Source: Fusobacterium_C necrophorum_A
Lineage (GTDB): Bacteria; Fusobacteriota; Fusobacteriia; Fusobacteriales; Fusobacteriaceae
Direction of reading: 5' to 3'
Length of the DNA: 64,000 nucleotides
Assembly: GCF_004134945.1 (NCBI RefSeq)
Contig: NZ_SBAP01000014.1
Coordinates: 10,722-74,721 of the forward strand
The position numbers and the translations under genes are program-made. Of this stretch, positions 33,963-43,164 are shown one piece after another; the first letter of the stretch is position 1; each line of letters opens with the position of its first letter. The notes beneath the pieces were generated by a model. It was not told the DNA's origin, did no database searches, and saw nothing but the letters and a program-made list of their open reading frames with translations.

Positions 33963-35021
33963 ATGAAAGGATTGGAGGATATTCTTTCCGGAATCATGGG
34001 CAAAGATGCACATTCCATTCAGCGGGTAAGCAAAATATTAAAGGAGAAGATGAAGCCCGAAGGAAGTTTGGGAGTGTTGGAAGAATTAATGCAGAAAATG
34101 GCGGGAATCTATTCCTACCCTTTTCCTCGAATTCAGAGAAAGTGTCATATTGTCGCTGTGGCAGATAATGGTATTATTGAAGAAAAAGTATCCTCCTGTC
34201 CTTTGGAATATACTCGTTTAGTATCGGAAGCCATGTTGCATAATATTGCTACCATTGGTATTTTTACAAAGCAATTGGGAATTGATTTACAAGTTGTGGA
34301 TATTGGAATGAAGGAGGACATTCAAAAAGAATATCCAAATTTTTATCGAAAAAAAATAAGAAGGGGTAGCAGAAATTTTACAAAAGAAGCTGCGATGACA
34401 AAAGAAGAGTGTGAAAGAGCAATTTTGGAAGGTTTTTCTTTCATAGGAGAGAAGCAGAAAGAATATGATATTTTTTCGAATGGAGAAATGGGAATTGGAA
34501 ATACAACTACCAGTTCGGCGGTATTGTATGCGATGACTCAAAAAAATATTCATGATGTGGTCGGACATGGTGGGGGACTTTCAGAAGAAGGTCTGCTACG
34601 AAAAAAACAAATCATTCAAGATGCTTGTCAGAAATATCAATTATTTGGAAAAGAAAGTCTGGAAATTTTGAGAATCGTGGGTGGCTATGACATTGCTTTT
34701 TTAGTCGGTTGTTATTTGGGAACTGCTTTTTATCGAAAGGCGATGATTGTGGATGGATTTATTTCTGCTGTAGCTGCTTTGATTGCCTGTCGATTGAAAG
34801 CGGAGGTACAGGATTATTGTATTTTCAGTCATCAAAGCGAGGAACCCGGAATGAGAATTATCCTAGAGGAACTGAGGGAAAGTACTTTTTTACAGATGAA
34901 AATGAGACTTGGAGAGGGGACAGGGGCTGTGTTGGTATATCCCATGATAGACTGTGCCTTTGCTATGCTTCAAATCTTAAGAACTCCAAAAGAAATTTAT
35001 GATATGTTCTACGAGCAGTAG
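33963..35021 (+). CDS. cobT: Nicotinate-nucleotide-dimethylbenzimidazole phosphoribosyltransferase
   Basis: A 352-residue enzyme that makes alpha-ribazole-5'-phosphate from nicotinate mononucleotide and the lower-ligand base. Seen: KPEGSLGVLEELMQKMAGI near residues 32-50, the substrate-site GEMGIGNTTTSSA and the catalytic Glu region LGEGTGAVL. Together with CobU, CobS and CobC it completes the nucleotide-loop assembly. radC follows after 17 bases. Confidence 0.95.
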   Translation: MKGLEDILSGIMGKDAHSIQRVSKILKEKMKPEGSLGVLEELMQKMAGIYSYPFPRIQRKCHIVAVADNGIIEEKVSSCPLEYTRLVSEAMLHNIATIGIFTKQLGIDLQVVDIGMKEDIQKEYPNFYRKKIRRGSRNFTKEAAMTKEECERAILEGFSFIGEKQKEYDIFSNGEMGIGNTTTSSAVLYAMTQKNIHDVVGHGGGLSEEGLLRKKQIIQDACQKYQLFGKESLEILRIVGGYDIAFLVGCYLGTAFYRKAMIVDGFISAVAALIACRLKAEVQDYCIFSHQSEEPGMRIILEELRESTFLQMKMRLGEGTGAVLVYPMIDCAFAMLQILRTPKEIYDMFYEQ

Positions 35022-35038
35022 GAGGGAGTTTAAAATTT

Positions 35039-35722
35039 ATGGAAATTCTGAGTAATGCAGGTCATAGAGAACGATTACGAAAGCGTTATTTGGAACGGGT
35101 TTTTTCCTCGTTACAGGAATACGAAGTCTTGGAATTATTATTGACTTATGCTTTACCAAGAAGGGATACAAAGGCTTTGGCAAAAGAATTATTACATAGA
35201 TTTGGCAACTTGGAATCTGTTTGCAAGGCAAGCAAGGAAGAATTGGAAACAATAAAAGGTGTGAAAGAGAATACGAGTATTTTGTTACGATTTGTTGGAG
35301 ATCTTGAAACAGAATTGTTTCGAAAGCCATTGCAGAAAGAAGAAAATATTCATATTCATAGGAAAGAAGATTTGATTTCTTATGTGAGAGCACAAATTGG
35401 CTTTGAAAATAGGGAGATATTTTTGGTATTATTTTTAAATACGGCAAATAGATTGCTTTGTTCGGAGGAGTTATTTCACGGGAGCATTGATAGGAGTGCA
35501 GTGTATCCGAGAGAAATTTTGGAAAAGGTGTTAAAATATAAGGCAAAATCCGTTATTTTTGCTCATAATCATCCTTCAGGACATACCCGACCTTCTCGCC
35601 AAGATATTGAGCTGACCAGAGAAATGAAAGAGGCTTTGAAACTGTTTGATGTTTTACTGCTGGAACATATTATTGTCAGTAAGCATTCATATTTTAGTTT
35701 TTTAGAGGAAGGGTTATTATAA
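35039..35722 (+). CDS. radC: RadC/UPF0758-family JAB metalloprotease-like protein
   Basis: A 227-residue protein. The N-terminal part is a helix-hairpin-helix-like domain (residues about 30-75; LELLLTYALPRRDTKALAKELL, ETIKGVKE). The C-terminal JAB/MPN domain has the metal motif HNHPSGHTRPSRQD (H-x-H-P-S-G with Asp after seven residues). Despite its historic name a DNA-repair role is unproven for the family. It lies downstream of cobT and directly abuts ricT. Confidence 0.92.
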   Translation: MEILSNAGHRERLRKRYLERVFSSLQEYEVLELLLTYALPRRDTKALAKELLHRFGNLESVCKASKEELETIKGVKENTSILLRFVGDLETELFRKPLQKEENIHIHRKEDLISYVRAQIGFENREIFLVLFLNTANRLLCSEELFHGSIDRSAVYPREILEKVLKYKAKSVIFAHNHPSGHTRPSRQDIELTREMKEALKLFDVLLLEHIIVSKHSYFSFLEEGLL

Positions 35723-36640
35723 ATGATAGAGGAAAAGGTAGAGAATCAACAAGCAGAGATAAAATCGGAATATCGTGTTTTGACGGTTATGTTTGAAGTG
35801 ACAAAAAAACGATATTTTTTTGAAGTTCCGGATGGAATGAATTATAAAAAAGGAGATTATGTGATTGTAGAGACAATCCGAGGACAAGAAATAGGTCTTT
35901 CTTGTGGTAGACCGATGATGGTGGCTGTGAAATCTTTGGTATTACCTTTAAAACCGGTTATAAAAAAAGCATCGGAAGAGGAACGAAACATTTATTTACA
36001 ACAGAGAGAAGATGCGAAGAGAGCCTTCGCAATTGGAAAGGAAAAAATTTTACATCACCAATTACCTATGAAGTTGGTGGAAACAGAATATACCTTTGAC
36101 AGAAGCAAACTATTATTTTATTTTACTGCAGAAGGAAGAATTGATTTTCGGGATTTGGTAAAGGATTTGGCAAACATTTTTAAAATTCGAATCGAATTAC
36201 GTCAAATCGGGGTAAGAGATGAGGCGAGAATTTTAGGAACCATTGGTCTTTGTGGAAGAGAGCTTTGTTGTCGAAGTTTTATCAATAAATTTGATTCAGT
36301 GTCCATTAAAATGGCAAGGGATCAAGGATTGGTTATCAACCCCACTAAGATTTCAGGAGTTTGCGGCAGACTTTTGTGTTGTATTAATTATGAATATAAA
36401 CAATATGAGGAGGCACTGCGACGTTTTCCGGCAGTAAATCAAATGGTAACAAGTCCTGACGGAGACGGAAAAGTTGTTAGCATTGCTCCTTTGTTAGGAA
36501 GCTTATATGTAGATGTGTTTGGAAAAGGAATTTTCCAATATCGTGTGGATCAGGTGAAGTTTAACAAAAGGGAAGCCAATAAACTAAAAAATGTAAAGTC
36601 AAGTGAGGATGTGGAACATAAAGAGTTGGAGAAAGAATGA
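35723..36640 (+). CDS. ricT: PSP1/RicT-family protein
   Basis: A 305-residue PSP1-domain protein. The middle holds the family hallmark cysteines: CGRELCCRSF and CGRLLCCINYEY, plus the QIGVRDEARILGTIG motif. In Bacillus RicT (YaaT) forms an iron-sulfur-containing complex with RicA and RicF that acts on RNase Y; partners are not in this window. The start follows the radC stop directly and the end overlaps trmN (ATGA). Confidence 0.92.
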   Translation: MIEEKVENQQAEIKSEYRVLTVMFEVTKKRYFFEVPDGMNYKKGDYVIVETIRGQEIGLSCGRPMMVAVKSLVLPLKPVIKKASEEERNIYLQQREDAKRAFAIGKEKILHHQLPMKLVETEYTFDRSKLLFYFTAEGRIDFRDLVKDLANIFKIRIELRQIGVRDEARILGTIGLCGRELCCRSFINKFDSVSIKMARDQGLVINPTKISGVCGRLLCCINYEYKQYEEALRRFPAVNQMVTSPDGDGKVVSIAPLLGSLYVDVFGKGIFQYRVDQVKFNKREANKLKNVKSSEDVEHKELEKE

Positions 36641-37305
36641 TGAAAACTTACGATGAAGTTTTTTGGGAAGAGGGAGGCAGTTTTTATCAGGAAAAAGAGG
36701 GTTTTCGTTTCGGTCATGATGCGGTTTTACTGGCGGACTTTATTGTAGAATTTGCAAAGGCACAGCAGAAAAATTTGGAAATTGGGACAGGAAATGGAAT
36801 TTTACCGGTCTTACTCTCTCAAAGAGGATTTGTGTCCAAAGAGTATTGTGCTGTGGATATTTTAGAGAGCAATATAGAGTTGGCGGAAAAGAATGCGCGG
36901 AGCAATAGAGTGTCTGTTCGCTTTGTATGTGAGGATATTCGCAATTTTTCAGAAAAGAACGCCTATGCTCAGATTTTTGCCAATCCGCCTTATATGAAAC
37001 GAGATGGAAAATTGCAAAATATAAATTTAAATAAGGCTGTCGCCAGACATGAAATTTGCCTTACTTTAGAAGAATTTATCCGTTCTGTAAAGAAGATTTT
37101 GGCTCCGATAGGAGCTTTGTATATGGTATATCGAAGTCATCGCTTGCAAGAACTCTTTGAAAATTTTATGAAATATGAGCTCTATGTTTCTAAAATTCAA
37201 TTTGTTTATCATCAAAATGGAAAGGTCTCCAATCTCGTGTTATTGGAAGTATATAAAGGAAAAAAAGGGAGTTGTAATATACTAACTCCCAAATATATCA
37301 AATAA
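36637..37305 (+). CDS. trmN: tRNA1(Val) (adenine-37-N6)-methyltransferase-like protein
   Basis: A 222-residue N6-adenine methyltransferase. Seen: the GHDAVLLADF motif after the N-terminal FRFGHD, the SAM-binding EIGTGNGILPVLLSQ, and the catalytic NPPY in FANPPYMKRDG. This is the TrmN6/YfiC family, which often lies beside PSP1/YaaT genes in low-GC bacteria. The start overlaps the ricT stop by 4 bases. Confidence 0.9.
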   Translation: MMKTYDEVFWEEGGSFYQEKEGFRFGHDAVLLADFIVEFAKAQQKNLEIGTGNGILPVLLSQRGFVSKEYCAVDILESNIELAEKNARSNRVSVRFVCEDIRNFSEKNAYAQIFANPPYMKRDGKLQNINLNKAVARHEICLTLEEFIRSVKKILAPIGALYMVYRSHRLQELFENFMKYELYVSKIQFVYHQNGKVSNLVLLEVYKGKKGSCNILTPKYIK

Positions 37306-37340
37306 AAATAGGATACCGTTATCGGCATCCTATTTTTATA
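37304..37340. terminator. Bidirectional terminator between trmN and the DUF2023 gene
   Basis: AAAAATAGGAT (37304-37314) pairs perfectly with ATCCTATTTTT (37327-37337), between convergent genes. A second small hairpin (GGGAGTT with AACTCCC) lies just before it in the 3' end of trmN. Confidence 0.85.
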
Positions 37341-37360
37341 TACAAATTTGTATACTCTAC

Positions 37361-37705
37361 TCAAGCAGTATGTACTGAAACTTTTTTATGTTCCTGTTTC
37401 ATTTGCAAATATCGGCTACATTGCTTTCTTCTATCATAACCCAACATAATACCTAGAATAAAATCTTCTTCAGGAGTATAATCCGTTAATGAAATTTTTC
37501 CGATTTTTTTAATGACAGCAATGCATTCAGGGTCTCCGAAAAAAATATTGATTTTTTCTTTTCCTAAAGGATAAATTAAAAAAGCAATCTTTTCCGCCGT
37601 TAATTTATTTCGAACCAAATTCAGATTTTCTCGAGAAGTGGAGTGTAAAATTAAATTTCGGACTCCTTTTTGGTATTCATAGATGTGGTGATAAAAGATT
37701 TCCAT
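37361..37705 (-). CDS. DUF2023-family protein next to flavodoxin
   Basis: A 114-residue small soluble protein. The HHIYEYQKGVRNLILH start, FFGDPECI and the EEDFILGIMLGYDRRKQCSRY end match the DUF2023 pattern I know. Function unknown. The ribosome site GGGAGG lies 7 bases before the ATG. It sits 19 bases downstream of the flavodoxin gene and shares its transcript, so a role in flavodoxin maturation or use is a fair hypothesis. Confidence 0.7.
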   Translation of the reverse strand: MEIFYHHIYEYQKGVRNLILHSTSRENLNLVRNKLTAEKIAFLIYPLGKEKINIFFGDPECIAVIKKIGKISLTDYTPEEDFILGIMLGYDRRKQCSRYLQMKQEHKKVSVHTA

Positions 37706-37724
37706 TGATGAGCCTCCCTAATTT

Positions 37725-38222
37725 TTATACAAATTCAGGTTTAATTTTTGCCAACCATTCTTCTACTTTTTCAGTCATTTCTCCTTCATCGAAAGCAGCG
37801 TCAATCGCTAGTCCCATGAATTTATCGTCCATAACTGCTTCAGAAGCTTCAAAGCTGTATCCATCGGTAGACATAGCCCCGACAATTTTTGCACCTTTAG
37901 GAGAAACTGCATCATAGAAATGTTTCATTGCTTCTACATAGTTTCCTCCAAAAATAGCTGCATCTCCAACTCCGATTAGAGCCACTACTTTTCCAGAAAA
38001 ATCTATTCCTGTTAATTCATCATAACATCCAGCCCAGTCATCTTGTAAATCTCCCATTCCATAGGTAGGAGAAGCTAAAATAATATTATCAAAAGAACTT
38101 AATTCTCCAATTCCATTTGCTACATCAATTACTTTTACATCTCCTAATTTAGCTGCAACGATGTCAATAACTTCTTTTGTTTTTCCACCAGTTGTTCCAT
38201 AAAAAATTCCTACTGTTTTCAT
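37725..38222 (-). CDS. fldA: Flavodoxin
   Basis: A 165-residue long-chain flavodoxin, a cytoplasmic one-electron carrier. The FMN phosphate loop is FYGTTGGKTKEV at the N-terminus, isoalloxazine-contact loops are ASPTYGMGDLQDDW and GVGDAAIFGGNY. It can replace ferredoxin as partner of the pyruvate oxidoreductase at 53966. The gene has a strong promoter and an AAGGAGG ribosome site. Confidence 0.96.
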   Translation of the reverse strand: MKTVGIFYGTTGGKTKEVIDIVAAKLGDVKVIDVANGIGELSSFDNIILASPTYGMGDLQDDWAGCYDELTGIDFSGKVVALIGVGDAAIFGGNYVEAMKHFYDAVSPKGAKIVGAMSTDGYSFEASEAVMDDKFMGLAIDAAFDEGEMTEKVEEWLAKIKPEFV

Positions 38223-38255
38223 TCAAAAATACCTCCTTAAAATTTTGTTATCTTA

Positions 38256-38284
38256 ATTTTATACTTAAATTGTATTTATGTCAA
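38256..38284 (-). promoter_or_regulatory. Promoter of fldA
   Basis: On the minus strand TTGACA (38279-38284), 17 bases and TAAAAT (38256-38261), about 34 bases before the ATG. Confidence 0.8.
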
Positions 38285-38420
38285 TATATTTTTATTTTTA
38301 AAGTATTCATATACCAGTATTTATATAATGTAAATGATTGTATGAGAAAGGAAAAGAGGAAAAAGAAGCAGGAAAAAAGAAAATATGCTATAATAATAAA
38401 AATGAGGAGGGGAATAAGGA

Positions 38421-40403
38421 ATGTTTCGTTTATGTGCTAAATATCAACCGACAGGAGATCAACCTTTAGCCATTGAAAAATTGGTGGAGTCTTTGGAGAA
38501 AAAGAATAGAGATCAGGTTTTGCTGGGGGTCACAGGTTCCGGAAAAACATTTACCATTGCCAATGTGATTGAGAGAGTACAGAGGCCTACTTTAATCATT
38601 GCACCAAATAAAACTTTAGCGGCACAATTATATCAAGAGTACAAGGCTTTTTTCCCTGATAATGCCGTGGAATATTTTGTGTCATACTATGATTATTATC
38701 AACCGGAAGCCTATATCAAAACGACGGATACCTATATTGAAAAGGATTCCGCAGTGAATGAAGAGATAGATAAATTGAGAAATGCGGCAACAGCAGCTCT
38801 GATTATGAGAAAAGATGTCATCATTGTGGCTTCGGTTTCGGCTATTTACGGATTGGGGTCTCCCGAAATTTATAAAAAAATGACCATTCCCATTGATCTA
38901 AAGACTGGAATTTCGAGAAGGAAGTTGATAGAGAGACTGATTGCCCTACGTTATGAGAGAAATGATATGAATTTTATTCGTGGAACATTCCGAGTCAAAG
39001 GGGATGTTATTGATGTCTATCCAAGTTACTTGGAAACGGGCTATCGTTTGGAGTTTTGGGGGGACGACTTGGAAGCAATTTCCGAAATCCACACTTTGAC
39101 AGGAGAAAAAATCAAAAAGAATCTGGAAAGAATTGTGATTTATGCAGCAACACAATATATTACGGAAGAAGAAGAGTTGGAAAGAATTATTTCTGAAATT
39201 CAAGAAGATCAGACACGGGAGGTAAGAGAGTTTCAGGAAGCCGGAAAATTATTAGAAGCCCAAAGGTTACAACAGAGAGTGGATTATGATATTGAGATGA
39301 TAAAAGAAATAGGTTATTGCAAGGGAATTGAAAATTATGCAAGATATTTGGCGGGAAAGTTGCCGGGGGAAACTCCGAATACCTTATTGGATTATTTTCC
39401 GGAAAACTTTTTACTGGTTTTGGATGAATCTCATGTGGGAGTTCCTCAAATTCGGGGAATGTACAATGGAGATATCTCAAGAAAAACAGCTTTGGTCGAA
39501 AATGGATTTCGATTGAAAGCGGCTTTGGACAATAGACCATTGCAGTTTGAGGAGTTTCGAGAGAGGACAGGACAGACTATCTATGTATCGGCAACACCGG
39601 GAGATTATGAAATAAAACAGGCAGGTTCTGCCATTGTAGAACAATTGATTCGTCCGACAGGAATTTTAGACCCCCTGATTGAAGTACGCTCTACAAAAGG
39701 TCAGGTGGATGATTTATTGGAAGAAATTCATAAAAGGGTACTGAAAAAACAAAGAGTTTTGGTTACTACGTTGACAAAGAAAATGGCGGAAGAATTAACG
39801 GAATACTATGGAGAGCTCGGGCTAAAAGTTCGATATATGCATTCGGATGTAGATACTTTGGATCGAATTGAAATTATCAAAGCTCTTCGAAAAGGAGAGA
39901 TTGATGTCTTAGTCGGAATTAATTTATTAAGAGAGGGGTTGGATATTCCCGAAGTTTCTTTGGTTGCTATTTTGGAAGCGGATAAAGAGGGATTTTTGAG
40001 GAGTCGTCGTTCTTTGATTCAAACGATTGGAAGAGCTGCCAGAAATGTAGAGGGAAAAGTGATTTTATATGGAGATATTATGACGGATTCCATGATTATG
40101 GCAGTGGAAGAAACCAAACGAAGAAGAGGAATCCAAGAAAATTATAATCTCTTACATGGATTGGAGCCGGAAGCCATTGTAAAAGAAATTGCAGAAGAGA
40201 TGATACAGTTGGATTATGGAATTTCAGAGGAAGCTTTTTCTCAAAAATCCAAGAAAAGCTTTCATAGTAAAGAAGAAATTGAAAAAGAGATTGCAAAATG
40301 TCATAAAAAAATAGTAAAATTATCAAAAGAACTGGATTTTGAACAGGCAATATTGGTGCGGGAAGAAATGAAACAATTGCAGGAAATGTTACTTTCTTTT
40401 TAG
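38421..40403 (+). CDS. uvrB: UvrABC excision nuclease subunit B
   Basis: A 660-residue helicase-like damage-verification subunit. Walker A is GVTGSGKTFT, the beta-hairpin region shows YYDYYQPEAYI, motif II DESH, later helicase motifs include GINLLREGLDIPEV and QTIGRAARN, and the C-terminal UVR coiled coil is present (residues about 620-655). Length is normal. Ribosome site GAGGGG precedes the ATG. xseA follows after 8 bases. Confidence 0.98.
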   Translation: MFRLCAKYQPTGDQPLAIEKLVESLEKKNRDQVLLGVTGSGKTFTIANVIERVQRPTLIIAPNKTLAAQLYQEYKAFFPDNAVEYFVSYYDYYQPEAYIKTTDTYIEKDSAVNEEIDKLRNAATAALIMRKDVIIVASVSAIYGLGSPEIYKKMTIPIDLKTGISRRKLIERLIALRYERNDMNFIRGTFRVKGDVIDVYPSYLETGYRLEFWGDDLEAISEIHTLTGEKIKKNLERIVIYAATQYITEEEELERIISEIQEDQTREVREFQEAGKLLEAQRLQQRVDYDIEMIKEIGYCKGIENYARYLAGKLPGETPNTLLDYFPENFLLVLDESHVGVPQIRGMYNGDISRKTALVENGFRLKAALDNRPLQFEEFRERTGQTIYVSATPGDYEIKQAGSAIVEQLIRPTGILDPLIEVRSTKGQVDDLLEEIHKRVLKKQRVLVTTLTKKMAEELTEYYGELGLKVRYMHSDVDTLDRIEIIKALRKGEIDVLVGINLLREGLDIPEVSLVAILEADKEGFLRSRRSLIQTIGRAARNVEGKVILYGDIMTDSMIMAVEETKRRRGIQENYNLLHGLEPEAIVKEIAEEMIQLDYGISEEAFSQKSKKSFHSKEEIEKEIAKCHKKIVKLSKELDFEQAILVREEMKQLQEMLLSF

Positions 40404-40411
40404 GAGATCAC

Positions 40412-41626
40412 ATGGAATATATTTATAAGGTCAGTGACTTAGCCGGAAAAGTGAAACGTTACTTGGAAGGAAATTATGAATTTAAGAATATAATAGTGGA
40501 AGGAGAGCTTTCGGGAGTTACTTACTACAAAAGCGGGCATTTGTATTTTCAATTGAAAGATGAAAATTCTCAAGTGAAATGTGCAGCATTTTCTTATCAG
40601 AGACGAGGCATTCCAAATGATTTGCAGGAGGGAGAAAAAGTCAGAATCTTTGCGGACGTAGGATTTTATGAGAATCGAGGAGAGTTTCAACTTTTGGTCA
40701 AAGGGATTGAAAAGCAAAATAGTTTGGGAATATTATATGCGGAATTGGAAGCATTAAAAAAGAGAATGGCGGAAGAAGGATATTTTTCTTTGGAACACAA
40801 AAGAGCTTTGCAAAAATATCCGAAAGCAATCGGTGTGGTTACCGCCATTACGGGAGCAGCGATTCATGATATTGTGAAAACTATACGAAAAAGAGATCCG
40901 AGAATTACAATTTATATATATTCCGCCAAAGTACAAGGAATTGGAGCAGAACGGGAGATTGTGGCAGGAATTGAAACTCTGAATCAAATTCCGGAGATTG
41001 ATTTCATCATTGCAGGTCGTGGTGGAGGAAGTATAGAGGATTTGTGGGCCTTCAATAAGGAAGAAGTCGCCATGGCTTTTTATCATTCACAGAAGCCAAT
41101 TATTTCAGCAGTAGGACATGAAGTGGATATTTTGTTGAGTGATTTTACGGCGGACGTGAGGGCGGCAACTCCAACACAAGCAGTGGAGTTATCGGTTCCG
41201 GAGCTAAGTTACTACAAAAAAGAAATACAATCTCGTTATGATAGATTACAATTCATGGAAAAACAATATCTCTTAAAAAGAAAACAGGATTTACAAAAAA
41301 GAATGCAGGAATACGTCTTGCAACATTTTCCAAAAAGTATTGAGAACTATAAACGAGAACTCTTACATCGAGAAGAACAATTACAAAAAAGTATGGAAGC
41401 TTTTTTGGAAAGAAAAAGGCAAAAATATCATCTTTCTTTGGAAAGCGTGATTCATTTGAATCCTATGAAGGTTTTACAGAAAGGGTATGCCGTATTGAAA
41501 AAAGGAGGTCAGAGATTACGTTCCTTAGAGGAAGTAAGGATTCATGAAGAAATTGAAATTCAAATGATGGATGGAAAAATAACAGCGGAAGTAAAGGAGA
41601 AGCAATATGCAAATGCAATGGAATAA
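40412..41626 (+). CDS. xseA: Exodeoxyribonuclease VII large subunit
   Basis: A 404-residue subunit of the single-strand exonuclease. An N-terminal OB fold (residues about 15-105) carries FKNIIVEGELSGVTYYKSGHLY, followed by the catalytic core GVVTAITGAAIHDIVKTIRKRDP and GRGGGSIEDLWAFN, SAVGHEVD, then a long C-terminal coiled coil. The small subunit xseB is not in this window. The 3' end overlaps the TPR gene by 20 bases. Confidence 0.96.
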   Translation: MEYIYKVSDLAGKVKRYLEGNYEFKNIIVEGELSGVTYYKSGHLYFQLKDENSQVKCAAFSYQRRGIPNDLQEGEKVRIFADVGFYENRGEFQLLVKGIEKQNSLGILYAELEALKKRMAEEGYFSLEHKRALQKYPKAIGVVTAITGAAIHDIVKTIRKRDPRITIYIYSAKVQGIGAEREIVAGIETLNQIPEIDFIIAGRGGGSIEDLWAFNKEEVAMAFYHSQKPIISAVGHEVDILLSDFTADVRAATPTQAVELSVPELSYYKKEIQSRYDRLQFMEKQYLLKRKQDLQKRMQEYVLQHFPKSIENYKRELLHREEQLQKSMEAFLERKRQKYHLSLESVIHLNPMKVLQKGYAVLKKGGQRLRSLEEVRIHEEIEIQMMDGKITAEVKEKQYANAME

Positions 41627-42281
41627 AGGAATCAAAGAAGTGGTTTCTTTTCTTTTCCTGTCCTTTTCCCTATGGGCGACGGGAGAAATCCGGGAAATTG
41701 AAATGATTGGAGTAAACGGAAATAAAATTTCTTCCGAAAAAGGGATGGAGGATGCTATCTTAGTGAAGGAAAGAAAAGAAGAAGTAGAAGTCATACCGGG
41801 AAAGGAAGAGCTTGTCGAAAAAACACAGGAAGTAGCGACATTTACAAGTATTTTTCAAAAAGGTAATGCTCTTTTTATGCAGAAGCAATATGAGAAGGCA
41901 AATGCAGTCTTTAAATCAGATTTTTCAGATATGAAAAATGTGTTTGGAGCAGCTACAACCGATCGTTTTTTAGGAAGACACAGTCAGGCAATCGAAGAAT
42001 ATACAAAAGTATTACAAGTCAATGCAGAATTTGGAGAGGCATATTTAGGTCGAGCTCTGTCTTATCGGGATAGCGGAAAATATTCGGAAGCCATTTCGGA
42101 TTTCCAACAATACCTTGCACTGACCCAAGGAGAAGACGGATATTTAGGTTTGGGAGATACCTATATGGCAATGGGAGATTATTCGAAGGCACAACAAATT
42201 TTAGCACAGGGATCTTCTAAATATCCAAATTCCAATTTGATGAAAAAGATGATGTCACAGGCATATTTAAAAACAAAATAG
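41607..42281 (+). CDS. Secreted tetratricopeptide-repeat protein
   Basis: A 224-residue protein with a signal peptide (to about residue 26, ending SLWATGE), an acidic linker, then tetratricopeptide repeats from about residue 85 (ALFMQKQYEKANAVF; AIEEYTKVLQVNAEFGEAYLGRALSY; GDTYMAMGDYSKAQQIL). AAAGGAG lies before the ATG, which is inside the 3' end of xseA. It probably works in the periplasm as a protein-interaction scaffold; partner unknown. It sits between xseA and dprA. Confidence 0.8.
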   Translation: MQMQWNKGIKEVVSFLFLSFSLWATGEIREIEMIGVNGNKISSEKGMEDAILVKERKEEVEVIPGKEELVEKTQEVATFTSIFQKGNALFMQKQYEKANAVFKSDFSDMKNVFGAATTDRFLGRHSQAIEEYTKVLQVNAEFGEAYLGRALSYRDSGKYSEAISDFQQYLALTQGEDGYLGLGDTYMAMGDYSKAQQILAQGSSKYPNSNLMKKMMSQAYLKTK

Positions 42282-42298
42282 AAGCTAAGGGAGGAATT

Positions 42299-43150
42299 AT
42301 GTATCGAATTCAGATTGAGGATGCAAGATATCCGAAATTGCTGAGAGAGATTAGTAAGCCTCCGAAAACTCTGTATTGTATGGGAGATATTCGCCTATTG
42401 CAGGAGGAAAGAAAAGTAGCGGTCGTAGGAACGAGAACTGCAACGGATTATGGAAAAATTTGTTGTCAAAAGCTTGTAAGTACCTTGTGTTCTGCGAATG
42501 TTGTTACGGTAAGCGGTTTGGCTTTGGGAATCGATGCAATTTGTCAAGAGGCTACGTTGAATCTGAAAGGAAAAACGATTGCCGTTGTGGGTTCCGGTTT
42601 GGATGAAATTTACCCAAAACAAAATACAAATCTTTGGAAGCGAGTTGCAAAGGAGGGATTGTTACTGAGCGAATATCCTTTAGGCAGGAAGGCATTTCCA
42701 AAAAATTTTCCGGAAAGAAATCGAATCATTGCAGGATTGTCGCAGGCTGTCGTTGTAGTGGAAAGTAAGGAAAAAGGAGGAAGTTTAATTACAGCGGAAC
42801 TTGCTTTGGAGGAAAATCGAGATGTTTATGCTATTCCCGGAGATATTGACAGCCCTTGTTCCAGGGGGTGCAATCAGTTGATTCGTGACTCTCAGGCAAA
42901 GTTGCTTGCAAAAATGGAAGAAATCCTATATGATTACGGTTGGAGTAGAGAAACAGAAATGGAAATTATGCCGGAAGTATCTTCTTTGTCTCAAAAGATA
43001 CTGGCAAGTTTGCTACGAGAAAAAAGTTTGGATGAATTAGAGAAAGAATTGTTGTGTTCAAAACAAAAATTGCTTTCTCAATTGATGGAACTTGAAATAG
43101 ATGGTTGGATAAAATCAATATCAGGTGGGAAATTTAAGAAAATAAAATGA
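42299..43150 (+). CDS. dprA: DNA-processing protein DprA
   Basis: A 283-residue Rossmann-fold protein that loads RecA on incoming single-stranded DNA during transformation. Seen: VAVVGTRTATDYG, VSGLALGIDAICQ, IAVVGSGLDEIYPKQN and the RNRIIAGLSQAVVVVES signature, with GGSLITAELALEENRDVYAIPG. The C-terminal part is short and winged-helix-like. It precedes topA, as in many low-GC genomes. Confidence 0.95.
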   Translation: MYRIQIEDARYPKLLREISKPPKTLYCMGDIRLLQEERKVAVVGTRTATDYGKICCQKLVSTLCSANVVTVSGLALGIDAICQEATLNLKGKTIAVVGSGLDEIYPKQNTNLWKRVAKEGLLLSEYPLGRKAFPKNFPERNRIIAGLSQAVVVVESKEKGGSLITAELALEENRDVYAIPGDIDSPCSRGCNQLIRDSQAKLLAKMEEILYDYGWSRETEMEIMPEVSSLSQKILASLLREKSLDELEKELLCSKQKLLSQLMELEIDGWIKSISGGKFKKIK

Positions 43151-43164
43151 GGTGTCGAATTGTT

